Assembly (NCBI RefSeq): GCF_027947595.1
Contig: NZ_CP116257.1
Location: 682,001-746,000, forward strand
Direction of reading: 5' to 3'
Length of the DNA: 64,000 nucleotides
Source of the DNA: Streptomyces lienomycini
Lineage (GTDB): Bacteria > Actinomycetota > Actinomycetes > Streptomycetales > Streptomycetaceae
In this document: positions 9,112 to 24,362 of the stretch, piece by piece
How positions within the stretch are numbered: position 1 is the stretch's first letter
Layout: each line of letters starts with the position of its first letter
The notes under the pieces: generated by a model
Database searches by the model: none
What the model was told of the DNA's origin: nothing
Seen by the model: only the letters and a program-made list of their open reading frames with translations
Translations under genes and position numbers: made by a program

Positions 9112-12100
9112 TTGGCCGCCTCGCGCAATGCCTCGACCGCGAATACGAACAACGCTGCCAGCACCGCCCCGCTGCGCATCTCCTTTGCAAAGATCAAGGA
9201 GCCCCTCGAGGTTCCGAACCTTCTCGCGCTGCAAACCGAGAGCTTCGACTGGCTGCTCGGCAACGACGCCTGGAAGGCTCGCGTCGAGTCGGCTCTGGAG
9301 TCCGGTCAGGACGTCCCCACCAAGTCCGGTCTGGAGGAGATCTTCGAGGAGATCTCCCCGATCGAGGACTTCTCCGGGTCGATGTCGCTGACGTTCCGCG
9401 ACCACCGTTTCGAGCCCCCCAAGAACAGCATCGACGAGTGCAAGGACCGCGACTTCACGTACGCGGCGCCGCTCTTCGTCACCGCCGAGTTCACCAACAA
9501 CGAGACCGGCGAGATCAAGTCCCAGACGGTCTTCATGGGCGACTTCCCGCTCATGACCAACAAGGGCACCTTCGTCATCAACGGCACCGAGCGTGTCGTC
9601 GTGTCGCAGCTGGTCCGTTCGCCGGGTGTCTACTTCGACTCCTCCATCGACAAGACGTCCGACAAGGACATCTTCTCCGCCAAGATCATCCCGTCCCGGG
9701 GTGCCTGGCTGGAGATGGAGATCGACAAGCGCGACATGGTCGGTGTCCGCATCGACCGCAAGCGCAAGCAGTCCGTGACCGTCCTCCTCAAGGCCCTCGG
9801 TTGGACGACCGAGCAGATCCTCGAGGAGTTCGGCCAGTACGAGTCCATGCGCGCCACCCTGGAGAAGGACCACACCCAGGGCCAGGACGACGCGCTGCTC
9901 GACATCTACCGCAAGCTGCGTCCGGGCGAGCCCCCCACGCGTGAGGCCGCGCAGACGCTGCTCGAGAACCTCTACTTCAACCCGAAGCGCTACGACCTCG
10001 CCAAGGTCGGCCGCTACAAGGTGAACAAGAAGCTCGGCGCCGACGAGCCGCTGGACGCCGGCGTCCTCACCACCGACGACGTCATCGCCACCATCAAGTA
10101 CCTGGTGAAGCTGCACGCCGGTGAGACCGAGACGGTCGGCGAGTCGGGCCGGGAGATCGTCGTCGAGACCGACGACATCGACCACTTCGGCAACCGCCGC
10201 ATCCGCAACGTCGGCGAGCTGATCCAGAACCAGGTCCGCACGGGTCTCGCCCGTATGGAGCGCGTCGTGCGCGAGCGCATGACCACCCAGGACGTCGAGG
10301 CGATCACGCCGCAGACCCTGATCAACATCCGGCCGGTCGTCGCCTCCATCAAGGAGTTCTTCGGCACCAGCCAGCTGTCCCAGTTCATGGACCAGAACAA
10401 CCCGCTGTCGGGGCTGACGCACAAGCGTCGTCTGAACGCCCTGGGCCCGGGTGGTCTCTCCCGTGAGCGGGCCGGCTTCGAGGTCCGCGACGTGCACCCG
10501 TCGCACTACGGCCGCATGTGCCCGATCGAGACGCCCGAAGGCCCGAACATCGGTCTGATCGGCTCGCTCGCCTCGTACGGCCGGATCAACCCCTTCGGCT
10601 TCATCGAGACGCCGTACCGCAAGGTCGTCGACGGCCAGGTCACGGACGACGTGGACTACCTGACCGCCGACGAGGAGGACCGCTTCGTCATCGCGCAGGC
10701 CAACGCCGCGCTGGGCGACGACATGCGGTTCGCCGAGGCCCGCGTCCTGGTCCGCCGCCGTGGCGGCGAGGTCGACTACGTCCCCGGTGACGACGTCGAC
10801 TACATGGACGTCTCGCCGCGCCAGATGGTGTCGGTCGCGACCGCGATGATCCCGTTCCTCGAGCACGACGACGCCAACCGTGCCCTCATGGGCGCGAACA
10901 TGATGCGTCAGGCCGTGCCGCTCATCAAGAGCGAGTCCCCGCTCGTCGGCACCGGCATGGAGTACCGCTCCGCCGCCGACGCCGGTGACGTGGTCAAGGC
11001 CGAGAAGGCGGGTGTGGTCCAGGAGGTCTCCGCGGACTACATCACCACCACCAACGACGACGGCACGTACATCACGTACCGCCTGGCCAAGTTCTCCCGG
11101 TCCAACCAGGGCACCTCGGTCAACCAGAAGGTCATCGTCGCCGAGGGCGACCGGATCATCGAGGGCCAGGTCCTGGCCGACGGTCCGGCCACCGAGAACG
11201 GCGAGATGGCGCTCGGCAAGAACCTGCTGGTCGCGTTCATGCCGTGGGAGGGTCACAACTACGAGGACGCGATCATCCTGTCGCAGCGCCTCGTGCAGGA
11301 CGACGTCCTCTCCTCGATCCACATCGAGGAGCACGAGGTCGACGCCCGTGACACCAAGCTCGGCCCCGAGGAGATCACCCGGGACATCCCGAACGTCTCC
11401 GAGGAGGTCCTCGCCGACCTCGACGAGCGCGGCATCATCCGCATCGGTGCCGAGGTCGTCGCCGGCGACATCCTGGTCGGCAAGGTCACGCCCAAGGGCG
11501 AGACCGAGCTGACCCCGGAGGAGCGCCTGCTCCGCGCGATCTTCGGTGAGAAGGCCCGCGAGGTCCGCGACACCTCGCTGAAGGTCCCGCACGGCGAGAT
11601 CGGCAAGGTCATCGGCGTCCGCGTCTTCGACCGCGAGGAGGGCGACGAGCTTCCCCCCGGTGTCAACCAGCTGGTGCGCGTGTACGTCGCGCAGAAGCGC
11701 AAGATCACCGACGGTGACAAGCTCGCCGGCCGCCACGGCAACAAGGGCGTCATCTCCAAGATCAACCCGATTGAGGACATGCCGTTCCTGGAGGACGGCA
11801 CCCCGGTCGACATCATCCTGAACCCGCTGGGTGTCCCGTCCCGAATGAACCCGGGACAGGTCCTGGAGATCCACCTCGGCTGGCTCGCCAGCCGCGGCTG
11901 GGACGTCTCCGGCCTCGCGGAGGAGTGGGCGCAGCGCCTCCAGGTGATCGGCGCCGACAAGGTCGAGCCCGGCACCAACGTCGCCACCCCGGTCTTCGAC
12001 GGTGCGCGTGAGGACGAGCTGGCCGGCCTGCTCCAGCACACCATCCCGAACCGTGACGGCGAGCGCATGGTGCTCCCGTCCGGCAAGGCGCGGCTGTTCG

Positions 12101-12594
12101 ACGGCCGCAGCGGTGAGCCGTTCCCGGAGCCGATCTCGGTCGGCTACATGTACATCCTCAAGCTCCACCACCTGGTCGACGACAAGCTGCACGCCCGTTC
12201 GACCGGCCCGTACTCGATGATCACCCAGCAGCCGCTGGGTGGTAAGGCCCAGTTCGGTGGCCAGCGCTTCGGTGAGATGGAGGTGTGGGCGCTGGAGGCT
12301 TACGGCGCCGCGTACGCCCTCCAGGAGCTGCTGACGATCAAGTCCGACGACGTGACCGGCCGCGTGAAGGTCTACGAGGCCATCGTCAAGGGCGAGAACA
12401 TCCCTGAGCCCGGCATCCCCGAGTCCTTCAAGGTGCTCATCAAGGAGATGCAGTCCCTGTGCCTCAACGTGGAGGTGCTGTCCTCGGACGGCATGTCCAT
12501 CGAGATGCGTGACACCGACGAGGACGTCTTCCGCGCAGCGGAGGAGCTCGGCATCGACCTGTCGCGGCGCGAGCCGAGCAGCGTCGAAGAGGTC
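9112..12594 (+). CDS. rpoB: DNA-directed RNA polymerase subunit beta
   Basis: Catalytic-core subunit carrying the fork loop and the rifampicin pocket. Start is TTG at 9112: GGAAGGA (9098-9104) lies 7 nt upstream, and it gives 1161 residues, the Streptomyces length; the in-frame GTG at 9082 has no ribosome binding site. Conserved blocks: [77 protein letters not shown] and [14 protein letters not shown]. Oddity: the Rif cluster (residues 422-444) has intact Gln424, Asp427, Ser433, His437 and Arg440, but codon 442 (10435-10437) is AAC, Asn, where Ser (E. coli Ser531) is usual. The stop codon follows at 12595. Confidence 0.98.
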
Positions 12595-12609
12595 TGACGG
12601 GAGTCCGGT

Positions 12610-12645
12610 CCGGAGGTTCAGCGATGAAGATCCCTGAACCTCCGG
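12610..12645 (+). terminator. rpoB-rpoC intergenic hairpin
   Basis: A 12-bp perfect stem (12610-12621 with 12634-12645) with a 12-nt loop, no U-tract, 13 nt after the rpoB stop. More likely an mRNA processing or stability element than a full terminator, because rpoC must be expressed. Confidence 0.55.
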
Positions 12646-12707
12646 CCGGCCCCAGGACCCCCGTTTCAGACCCCAAGACTTACAACCCTGAGAGGGATTG
12701 ACGCATA

Positions 12708-16607
<3,900 letters not shown>

Positions 16608-16621
16608 GCGGGCAGGTTGAA

Positions 16622-16658
16622 CGAAGGGCGGTCACCCCGTGGGGGTGGCCGCCCTTCG
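16622..16658 (+). terminator. terminator after rpoC
   Basis: A 16-bp stem (16622-16637 pairing with 16643-16658, one G-U) beginning 15 nt after the rpoC stop. There is no U-tract, as often in Streptomyces. Confidence 0.85.
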
Positions 16659-16734
16659 GCGTGCGCGGGCGTAGGGCAGAATCACGTGCGTCGTCCGATC
16701 CCCGCACCATCCGCCCTCCGGCCTGGGAGTTGTC

Positions 16735-17136
16735 GTGCTCGCGATAGGAATCATGCTCGTCGTCATGGTGTGCGGCTCGTCGTTGGTGCTGGGCACCAAC
16801 CTGTACGCCCTGCGCAAGGCGAGGCGACTCGAGTCCGCGGGCACCCGCGTCGAGGGCGAATGCGTCGGCCACTACTGGCCGAGCGGCGGCTACGTGGGCG
16901 CCGTCTGCACGTACTCCGCGGAGGCCGGGCAGGAGCTCACGGTCCGCTCGTCGCGGTACTCCGTCCCCCCGGTGGAGGTGGGGGACGCGGTGGAGGTCGT
17001 CCACGAGCCGGGGCGGCCGGAACGGGCGATGCTGCTGTTCGAGGCGACCCGGCGGGTGGGGTACGACACGGCCCTGACGGCCGTCATGGGCGCGCTGTGG
17101 GCGGCGGCGGTGACGGGGCTGCTCCTCACGCTGTGA
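16735..17136 (+). CDS. DUF3592-type membrane protein
   Basis: 133 aa. It has an N-terminal membrane segment (LAIGIMLVVMVCGSSLVLGTNLY), then an extracytoplasmic beta-rich domain with the DUF3592 pattern (RVEGECVGHYW ... TYSAEAGQELTV ... VEVGDAVEVVHEPGRPERA), and a C-terminal membrane segment (TAVMGALWAAAVTGLLLTL). The start is GTG 16735 after GGGAG. Function of the family is unknown. It converges on the glycosyltransferase gene with only 24 nt between stops. Confidence 0.75.
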   Translation: MLAIGIMLVVMVCGSSLVLGTNLYALRKARRLESAGTRVEGECVGHYWPSGGYVGAVCTYSAEAGQELTVRSSRYSVPPVEVGDAVEVVHEPGRPERAMLLFEATRRVGYDTALTAVMGALWAAAVTGLLLTL

Positions 17137-17160
17137 CGGCGCCGCCGCACCGCGCGGTGG

Positions 17161-18453
17161 TTACGGCACGCCCAGTTCGAAGATGACGTAGTGCGCGTAC
17201 CAGCCGGAGGCGATCGACGCCGTGGTGAAGAAGACCACCAGGGCCGGCGGCTTCAGGCGGCTGAGCGCCGCGGCCGGGGCGAGGAGGAGGGGGAAGGCGG
17301 GGAGCAGGTAGCGCATCGTGTTGCCGAACATCTGCTGGGTGCCCAGGACCGTGACGATCGTCGCCAGGGTGTAGGCGACGAGGACCAGCGGGGGCCTCTT
17401 GCGCAGCATCAGGGCGACGAGGAAGGGCAGCGCCAGGACCAGCTGGAGGGAGAGCAGGTCCGGGGTGGAGAAGGCGAAGGGGTAGTCGCCGCGGCCCACG
17501 GCGAGGTTGCGCAGCACGTCCCAGGTGTAGGCGCCGTAGTCGAAGAAGTGCGCCCAGCCCTCGCGCTGGAGCGTGAAGTAGGCCGTGGCCTCACCGGTGC
17601 TCCAGCCGACCCAGGCGATGTAGCAGAGCAGGCCGAGCGGCGCGACGAGCATCGCGTACACCGGGCCGCGTACGCCGTGCTCGCGCCGGGACTCGGGGCG
17701 GGCCAGCGTCACCAGGGCGGCCAGGCCCACGGCGCCTATCAGGACCGCCGAGGTGGGCCGGTTCAGGCCGGCGGTGAAGGCGAGCAGGCCCGCCGCCACC
17801 CAGCGCCCCTTCATCACGGCGTAGCAGGTCCAGGCGGCGAGGGCGACGAACAGGGACTCGGAGTACACCGCCCACTCGACGCCCGCGCCCGGCGCCACCG
17901 CCCACAGTCCCGCGGCGACGGTGCCCGCCCGTGCTCCCGCGATCAGCGAGATCACGGCGTAGATCCCGGCCGCGGCGACGAAGGACGTGAGGACGGAGAC
18001 CAGGATGCCGGAGCCGTACAGGCCGAGTCCGGTGGACTCCGAGACCATGCGGATGAGGGCGGGGTAGAGCGGGAAGAACGCGACCGAGTTCTGCTGGACC
18101 GTGAACAGGCCGTCGGAGTCCAGCCGGACCAGAGCGGGGCTGTAGCCGTGCTCGGCGACCTGGAGGTACCACCAGCCGTCCCAGGTGGCCAGGACGTCCC
18201 ACCAGTGGGCGCCGCCGCCGAAGCGCGGGTTCTTCCCCCGGAAGTCCCCGGCGTACGTCAGGAGGGAGGCGAAGATCCCGAGACCGACGAGTTTGGTGAC
18301 GCCGTACAGGGCGAGCGGGGCGAGGAAGGGGCGCGCGCCGGCCGGGAGGGCGGGCGGCCAGGTCCGCCAGGAGCGGGCCGCGGGCCCTCCGGGCCGGCGC
18401 GCGCGGGTGCCGGCCGGCCCGTCGGTCACCGTGTCGTCGGCAGCCGTGTCCAT
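17161..18453 (-). CDS. GT-C-like polytopic membrane glycosyltransferase
   Basis: 430 aa from the ATG at 18453 (ATG 18462 and GTG 18477 are alternatives; the first has GAGGGG about 10 nt upstream). About ten hydrophobic segments. The first extracytoplasmic loop contains a WDGWWYLQVAEHGYS motif resembling the WD.xWY segment of PIG-V-type mannosyltransferases, and later FFPLYPALIR. It probably uses a polyprenyl-phosphate sugar on the outer membrane face. The divergent neighbour is a polyprenyl-phosphate sugar synthase, which supports donor-synthase and transferase working together (inference). Confidence 0.7.
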   Translation of the reverse strand: MDTAADDTVTDGPAGTRARRPGGPAARSWRTWPPALPAGARPFLAPLALYGVTKLVGLGIFASLLTYAGDFRGKNPRFGGGAHWWDVLATWDGWWYLQVAEHGYSPALVRLDSDGLFTVQQNSVAFFPLYPALIRMVSESTGLGLYGSGILVSVLTSFVAAAGIYAVISLIAGARAGTVAAGLWAVAPGAGVEWAVYSESLFVALAAWTCYAVMKGRWVAAGLLAFTAGLNRPTSAVLIGAVGLAALVTLARPESRREHGVRGPVYAMLVAPLGLLCYIAWVGWSTGEATAYFTLQREGWAHFFDYGAYTWDVLRNLAVGRGDYPFAFSTPDLLSLQLVLALPFLVALMLRKRPPLVLVAYTLATIVTVLGTQQMFGNTMRYLLPAFPLLLAPAAALSRLKPPALVVFFTTASIASGWYAHYVIFELGVP

Positions 18454-18555
18454 GGCTGTCATCCCCCTCGGGCCCACCCTCGACCGTCAATCGCTGCCAT
18501 AAGATCGCACAAGAGTCGCACATCCGTACTCACTGTCAGGGGGAGGGGAGGCGCG

Positions 18556-19581
18556 GTGCCCGAGGAGCGGGACGCGGAGCGGCACGAACCGGTCGTGCTG
18601 TCGGTCGTCATCCCGATGTTCAACGAGGAAGAGGCCCTGCCCGCGCTGGTCACCAGGCTCCGGCCGGTCCTGACGGAGCTGGGCGTCCCCCACGAGGTCG
18701 TCGCCGTCGACGACGGCAGCGGCGACCGCACGGCGGAGCTGCTCGCCGCCTTCCGGCTGGGCTGGCCGGAACTGCGCGTGGTCGCGCTGCGGCGCAACTC
18801 CGGCCACCAGGCGGCCCTCACGGCGGGCCTCGACCGGGCGCGCGGCGCGTACGTGGTGAGTCTGGACGCCGACCTGCAGGACCCGCCGGAGAAGATCCCC
18901 GACATGCTGGCGCTGGCCCGCGCGCAGGGGCTCGACATCGTCTACGGGGTGCGCGCCGACCGCAGCAGCGACTCCGGGTTCAAGCGCTGGTCGGCGGGCG
19001 TGTACTACCGGCTGATGCGGCGCCTTGCGGGGCCGTCGGTCCCGGCCCAGGCGGGCGACTTCCGGCTGCTGAGCCGGGCCGCCGTGGACGCCCTGAAGGC
19101 CCTGCCCGACCAGCAGCGCGTATACCGCCTGCTGGTGCCGTGGCTGGGCTTTCCGAGCGGGCAGGTGGCCTACGAGCGCGCCCCGCGTACGGCGGGCCGC
19201 ACCAAGTACCCGCTGGGCCGGATGATCCGCCTGGCGGTCGACAGCGTCACCGGCTTCTCCGCGGCCCCGCTGCGCATCGCCACGTGGCTGGGCGCCGGCG
19301 CCTTCGTCGTCTGCCTGGCGCTGCTGGTCTACACGCTGACCGCGTTCGCGCTGGGCCGCACGGTGCCCGGCTGGACGTCCCTGTTCACCGGGATCGTCTT
19401 CATCGGCGCCGTCCAGCTGATCTGCGTCGGTCTGCTCGGTGAATATGTCGGGCGCATCTACACGGCGGTGCAGAACCGGCCCACGTACTTCGTCCGCCAC
19501 GACACCGCGGCCCCTTCGCCCGGCGGTGGCGCGGGTGCCGAGGACCCGAAGGAGCCGCGCGTGCCGGTGCCGCGGGCCTGA
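18556..19581 (+). CDS. GT2 family polyprenyl-phosphate glycosyltransferase
   Basis: 341 aa with a GTG start at 18556. The GT-A domain (1-~240) shows VVIPMFNEEEALPALV, the nucleotide-binding VVAVDDGSGDRT, SGHQAALTAGLDRA, the metal-binding SLDADLQDPPE and AGDFRLLSR. Two C-terminal membrane segments (FVVCLALLVYTLTAFALG and LFTGIVFIGAVQLICVGLLGEYVGRIY) give the GtrB/DPMS-like architecture. It would transfer glucose or mannose from a nucleotide sugar to undecaprenyl phosphate on the cytoplasmic face. The frame stays open far upstream, but only as an antisense artefact of the neighbour. Confidence 0.88.
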   Translation: MPEERDAERHEPVVLSVVIPMFNEEEALPALVTRLRPVLTELGVPHEVVAVDDGSGDRTAELLAAFRLGWPELRVVALRRNSGHQAALTAGLDRARGAYVVSLDADLQDPPEKIPDMLALARAQGLDIVYGVRADRSSDSGFKRWSAGVYYRLMRRLAGPSVPAQAGDFRLLSRAAVDALKALPDQQRVYRLLVPWLGFPSGQVAYERAPRTAGRTKYPLGRMIRLAVDSVTGFSAAPLRIATWLGAGAFVVCLALLVYTLTAFALGRTVPGWTSLFTGIVFIGAVQLICVGLLGEYVGRIYTAVQNRPTYFVRHDTAAPSPGGGAGAEDPKEPRVPVPRA

Positions 19582-19648
19582 GACGCCCGCCGTCGATCAG
19601 GACGAGACGGAAGGAAACGGGCGTGGACGCCGGTCTCGCCCATTTGTT

Positions 19649-19677
19649 TTGACCGCAGCGAATGCGATAGGTACGCT
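19649..19677 (+). promoter_or_regulatory. rpsLp: candidate str operon (rpsL) promoter
   Basis: TTGACC (19649-19654), 17-nt spacer, TACGCT (19672-19677), a good vegetative (HrdB-type) match. The leader to rpsL would be about 185 nt and includes the conserved hairpin element at 19795. Confidence 0.6.
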
Positions 19678-19794
19678 CAGACCTTGTGCCTGGGGTGTGC
19701 CCTGGCCCTCGTGCGTGCCTACAACCGCACCGGGGTCGTGTGCGGCCACTGCATTCCGCGCCTCTTTCCGCCTCGCGGCCGGAGTCCGCGGGTT

Positions 19795-19819
19795 CGACAC
19801 ACCCGACCGCGTGGGTCGG
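19795..19819 (+). promoter_or_regulatory. leader hairpin element shared with rpsJ
   Basis: CGACAC followed by CCCGACCGCGTGGGTCGG. The CCGACC and GGTCGG arms form a 6-bp stem with a 5-nt loop. The same 25 nt occur with one change at 50028-50052 in the rpsJ leader. Likely an RNA or DNA regulatory element common to the two ribosomal protein operons (inference). Confidence 0.6.
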
Positions 19820-19869
19820 TGGCGTTCCAGGTTAGCTTCACCATTCGGCACACAGAAACCGGAGAAGTA

Positions 19870-20241
19870 GTGCCTACGATCCAGCAGCTGGTCCGGAAGG
19901 GCCGGCAGGACAAGGTCGAGAAGAACAAGACGCCCGCACTCGAGGGTTCGCCCCAGCGCCGTGGCGTCTGCACGCGTGTGTTCACGACCACCCCGAAGAA
20001 GCCGAACTCGGCCCTGCGTAAGGTCGCGCGTGTGCGTCTGACCAGCGGGATCGAGGTCACTGCTTACATTCCGGGTGAGGGGCACAACCTGCAGGAGCAC
20101 TCCATCGTGCTCGTGCGCGGCGGCCGTGTGAAGGACCTGCCGGGTGTTCGCTACAAGATCATCCGCGGTTCGCTTGACACCCAGGGTGTGAAGAACCGCA
20201 AGCAGGCCCGCAGCCGCTACGGCGCCAAGAAGGAGAAGTAA
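19870..20241 (+). CDS. rpsL: 30S ribosomal protein S12
   Basis: Decoding-centre protein. 123 aa with GTG start 19870 and GGAG 7 nt upstream; the frame is open upstream but conserved sequence begins with [11 protein letters not shown]. Contains [19 protein letters not shown] with Lys43 and [14 protein letters not shown] with Lys88, the wild-type residues of streptomycin-sensitive ribosomes. First gene of the str operon; 2 nt separate it from rpsG. Confidence 0.97.
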   Translation: MPTIQQLVRKGRQDKVEKNKTPALEGSPQRRGVCTRVFTTTPKKPNSALRKVARVRLTSGIEVTAYIPGEGHNLQEHSIVLVRGGRVKDLPGVRYKIIRGSLDTQGVKNRKQARSRYGAKKEK

Positions 20242-20243
20242 GA

Positions 20244-20714
20244 ATGCCTCGTAAGGGCCCCGCCCCGAAGCGCCCGGTCATCATCGACCCGGTCTACGGT
20301 TCTCCTCTGGTGACCTCCCTGATCAACAAGGTGCTGCTGAACGGCAAGCGCTCCACCGCCGAGCGCATCGTCTACGGCGCCATGGAGGGTCTGCGCGAGA
20401 AGACCGGCAACGACCCGGTCATCACGCTCAAGCGCGCTCTCGAGAACATCAAGCCGACCCTCGAGGTCAAGTCCCGCCGTGTCGGTGGCGCGACCTACCA
20501 GGTCCCGATCGAGGTCAAGCCGGGCCGTGCGAACACGCTCGCCCTGCGCTGGCTCGTCGGTTACTCCCGCGCCCGTCGCGAGAAGACCATGACCGAGCGT
20601 CTGCTCAACGAGCTCCTCGACGCCTCCAACGGCCTGGGTGCCGCTGTGAAGAAGCGCGAGGACACGCACAAGATGGCCGAGTCCAACAAGGCCTTCGCGC
20701 ACTACCGCTGGTAG
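20244..20714 (+). CDS. rpsG: 30S ribosomal protein S7
   Basis: Nucleates assembly of the 30S head by binding the 3' major domain of 16S rRNA. 156 aa. Contains [49 protein letters not shown] and the tail [26 protein letters not shown]. The ATG lies 2 nt after the rpsL stop, so it is likely translationally coupled. Confidence 0.97.
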   Translation: MPRKGPAPKRPVIIDPVYGSPLVTSLINKVLLNGKRSTAERIVYGAMEGLREKTGNDPVITLKRALENIKPTLEVKSRRVGGATYQVPIEVKPGRANTLALRWLVGYSRARREKTMTERLLNELLDASNGLGAAVKKREDTHKMAESNKAFAHYRW

Positions 20715-20753
20715 TCGCTACCCACATCGAGACCGAGAGAAGACTGAAGCCTT

Positions 20754-22880
20754 ATGGCTACCACTTCACTTGACCTGGCCAAGGTCCGCAACATCGGGAT
20801 CATGGCCCACATCGACGCGGGCAAGACGACCACCACCGAGCGGATCCTGTTCTACACCGGCGTCTCGTACAAGATCGGTGAGGTCCACGACGGCGCCGCC
20901 ACGATGGACTGGATGGAGCAGGAGCAGGAGCGTGGCATCACGATCACGTCTGCTGCGACCACCTGTCACTGGCCGCTCGAGGACAACGACTACACGATCA
21001 ACATCATCGACACCCCGGGGCACGTCGACTTCACCGTCGAGGTGGAGCGGTCCCTGCGTGTGCTCGACGGTGCCGTGACCGTGTTCGACGGTGTCGCCGG
21101 TGTCGAGCCCCAGTCCGAGACGGTGTGGCGCCAGGCCGACCGTTACGGCGTGCCCCGCATCTGCTTCGTGAACAAGCTGGACCGTACCGGCGCCGAGTTC
21201 CACCGCTGCGTGGAGATGATCTCGGACCGCCTGGGCGCCCAGCCGCTGGTCATGCAGCTCCCGATCGGTGCCGAGGCCGACTTCCAGGGCGTCGTGGACC
21301 TCGTCCGCATGAAGGCGCTCGTGTGGTCCGCCGACGCGGCCAAGGGCGAGATGTACGACACCGTCGACATCCCGGCCACGCACACCGAGGCCGCCGAGGA
21401 GTGGCGCGGCAAGCTGGTCGAGGCCGTCGCGGAGAACGACGAAGAGGTCATGGAGCTGTTCCTGGAGGGCCAGGAGCCCACCGAGGAGCAGCTGTACGCC
21501 GCGATCCGTCGCATCACCATCGCCTCCGGCAAGTCCGCCGACACCACGGTCACCCCGGTGTTCTGCGGCACCGCGTTCAAGAACAAGGGCGTCCAGCCCC
21601 TGCTCGACGCGGTCGTGCGCTACCTGCCGACCCCGCTCGACGTCGAGGCCATCGAGGGCCACGACGTCAAGGACCCCGAGGTCGTCGTCAAGCGCAAGCC
21701 GTCGGAGGAGGAGCCCCTCTCCGCCCTCGCGTTCAAGATCATGAGCGACCCGCACCTCGGCAAGCTCACCTTCGTCCGGGTGTACTCCGGCCGCCTGGTG
21801 TCCGGCACCGCGGTGCTGAACTCCGTCAAGGGCCGCAAGGAGCGCATCGGCAAGATCTACCGCATGCACGCCAACAAGCGTGAGGAGATCGAGTCGGTGG
21901 GCGCCGGTGACATCGTCGCCGTCATGGGCCTGAAGCAGACCACCACCGGTGAGACGCTGTCCGACGACAAGCAGCCGGTCATCCTGGAGTCCATGGACTT
22001 CCCGGCCCCGGTCATCCAGGTCGCCATCGAGCCCAAGTCGAAGGGCGACCAGGAGAAGCTCGGCGTCGCGATCCAGCGCCTGGCCGAGGAGGACCCCTCC
22101 TTCCAGGTCCACACCAACGAGGAGACCGGCCAGACCATCATCGGTGGTATGGGCGAGCTGCACCTCGAGGTGCTGGTCGACCGCATGCGCCGTGAGTTCA
22201 AGGTCGAGGCCAACGTCGGCAAGCCCCAGGTCGCCTACCGTGAGACGATCCGCAAGGCCGTCGAGCGCGTGGACTACACCCACAAGAAGCAGACCGGTGG
22301 TACCGGTCAGTTCGCCAAGGTGCAGATCGCGATCGAGCCGATCGAGGGCGGCGACGCCTCGTACGAGTTCGTGAACAAGGTGACCGGTGGCCGCATCCCG
22401 AAGGAGTACATCCCTTCGGTGGACGCCGGTGCGCAGGAGGCCATGCAGTTCGGCATCCTGGCCGGCTACGAGATGACGGGCGTCCGCGTCACGCTCATCG
22501 ACGGTGGCTACCACGAGGTCGACTCCTCCGAGCTCGCCTTCAAGATCGCCGGTTCGCAGGCCTTCAAGGAGGCCGCCCGCAAGGCCAGCCCCGTGCTGCT
22601 CGAGCCGATGATGGCCGTCGAGGTCACCACGCCCGAGGACTACATGGGCGACGTCATCGGTGACATCAACTCCCGCCGTGGCCAGATCCAGGCCATGGAG
22701 GAGCGGATGGGTGCCCGCGTCGTGAAGGGCCTCGTGCCGCTGTCGGAGATGTTCGGCTACGTCGGAGACCTCCGCAGCAAGACGTCGGGTCGCGCAAGCT
22801 ACTCGATGCAGTTCGACTCCTACGCCGAGGTTCCCCGGAACGTCGCCGAGGAGATCATCGCGAAGGCCAAGGGCGAGTAG
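20754..22880 (+). CDS. fusA: elongation factor G
   Basis: GTPase driving translocation. 708 aa. G1 [12 protein letters not shown] (P-loop), G2 region with [12 protein letters not shown]3 [12 protein letters not shown]4 NKLDR. Domains II-V follow, with [18 protein letters not shown] in domain III and the domain V segment ending in [31 protein letters not shown] lies upstream. Spacing of 39 nt from rpsG marks it as part of the str operon. Confidence 0.98.
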   Translation: MATTSLDLAKVRNIGIMAHIDAGKTTTTERILFYTGVSYKIGEVHDGAATMDWMEQEQERGITITSAATTCHWPLEDNDYTINIIDTPGHVDFTVEVERSLRVLDGAVTVFDGVAGVEPQSETVWRQADRYGVPRICFVNKLDRTGAEFHRCVEMISDRLGAQPLVMQLPIGAEADFQGVVDLVRMKALVWSADAAKGEMYDTVDIPATHTEAAEEWRGKLVEAVAENDEEVMELFLEGQEPTEEQLYAAIRRITIASGKSADTTVTPVFCGTAFKNKGVQPLLDAVVRYLPTPLDVEAIEGHDVKDPEVVVKRKPSEEEPLSALAFKIMSDPHLGKLTFVRVYSGRLVSGTAVLNSVKGRKERIGKIYRMHANKREEIESVGAGDIVAVMGLKQTTTGETLSDDKQPVILESMDFPAPVIQVAIEPKSKGDQEKLGVAIQRLAEEDPSFQVHTNEETGQTIIGGMGELHLEVLVDRMRREFKVEANVGKPQVAYRETIRKAVERVDYTHKKQTGGTGQFAKVQIAIEPIEGGDASYEFVNKVTGGRIPKEYIPSVDAGAQEAMQFGILAGYEMTGVRVTLIDGGYHEVDSSELAFKIAGSQAFKEAARKASPVLLEPMMAVEVTTPEDYMGDVIGDINSRRGQIQAMEERMGARVVKGLVPLSEMFGYVGDLRSKTSGRASYSMQFDSYAEVPRNVAEEIIAKAKGE

Positions 22881-22936
22881 CGGACTCCGTTCAACGGACC
22901 CCGTTCTCACGCTTTAGGCTTGACCCCGGAGCCTGC

Positions 22937-22972
22937 GGGGGCGTTCCGCCGCAAACCCGGCGGAACGCCCCC
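22937..22972 (+). terminator. fusA-tuf intergenic hairpin
   Basis: A perfect 14-bp stem (22937-22950 with 22959-22972) and 8-nt loop, 56 nt after fusA and without a T-run. Probably a partial terminator or processing site; tuf also lies in the same direction 77 nt further on. Confidence 0.65.
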
Positions 22973-23049
22973 GGCACCCGGGCTTTCCAGCAAAGATCAC
23001 CTGGCGCCGATGAGTAAGGCGTACAGAACCACTCCACAGGAGGACCCCA

Positions 23050-24243
<1,194 letters not shown>

Positions 24244-24290
24244 GCTCCGCTTGCTTGTCGGTCGACCCGACCTGACATGGGCTGATGCCT

Positions 24291-24328
24291 GAGAGGGCCC
24301 GTACGACTTCGGTCGTACGGGCCCTCTC
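24291..24328 (+). terminator. terminator after tuf, bidirectional with the ABC permease gene
   Basis: A 17-bp perfect stem (24291-24307 with 24312-24328) closed by a TTCG tetraloop. It lies between the convergent tuf and ABC permease genes and can serve both strands. Confidence 0.92.
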
Positions 24329-24362
24329 GCCGTTCCGGTCGGCCTCGGGACGCAGGGGTGGG

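Noticed and set aside
8905..12192. 1095-codon open frame antisense to rpoB
   Set aside because: Same artefact as for rpoC: no start context or conserved sequence, and rpoB itself is certain.
20766..22910. 714-codon open frame antisense to fusA
   Set aside because: Sequence is Val/Asp/Leu/Gly/His-rich without domains and mirrors fusA codon usage.
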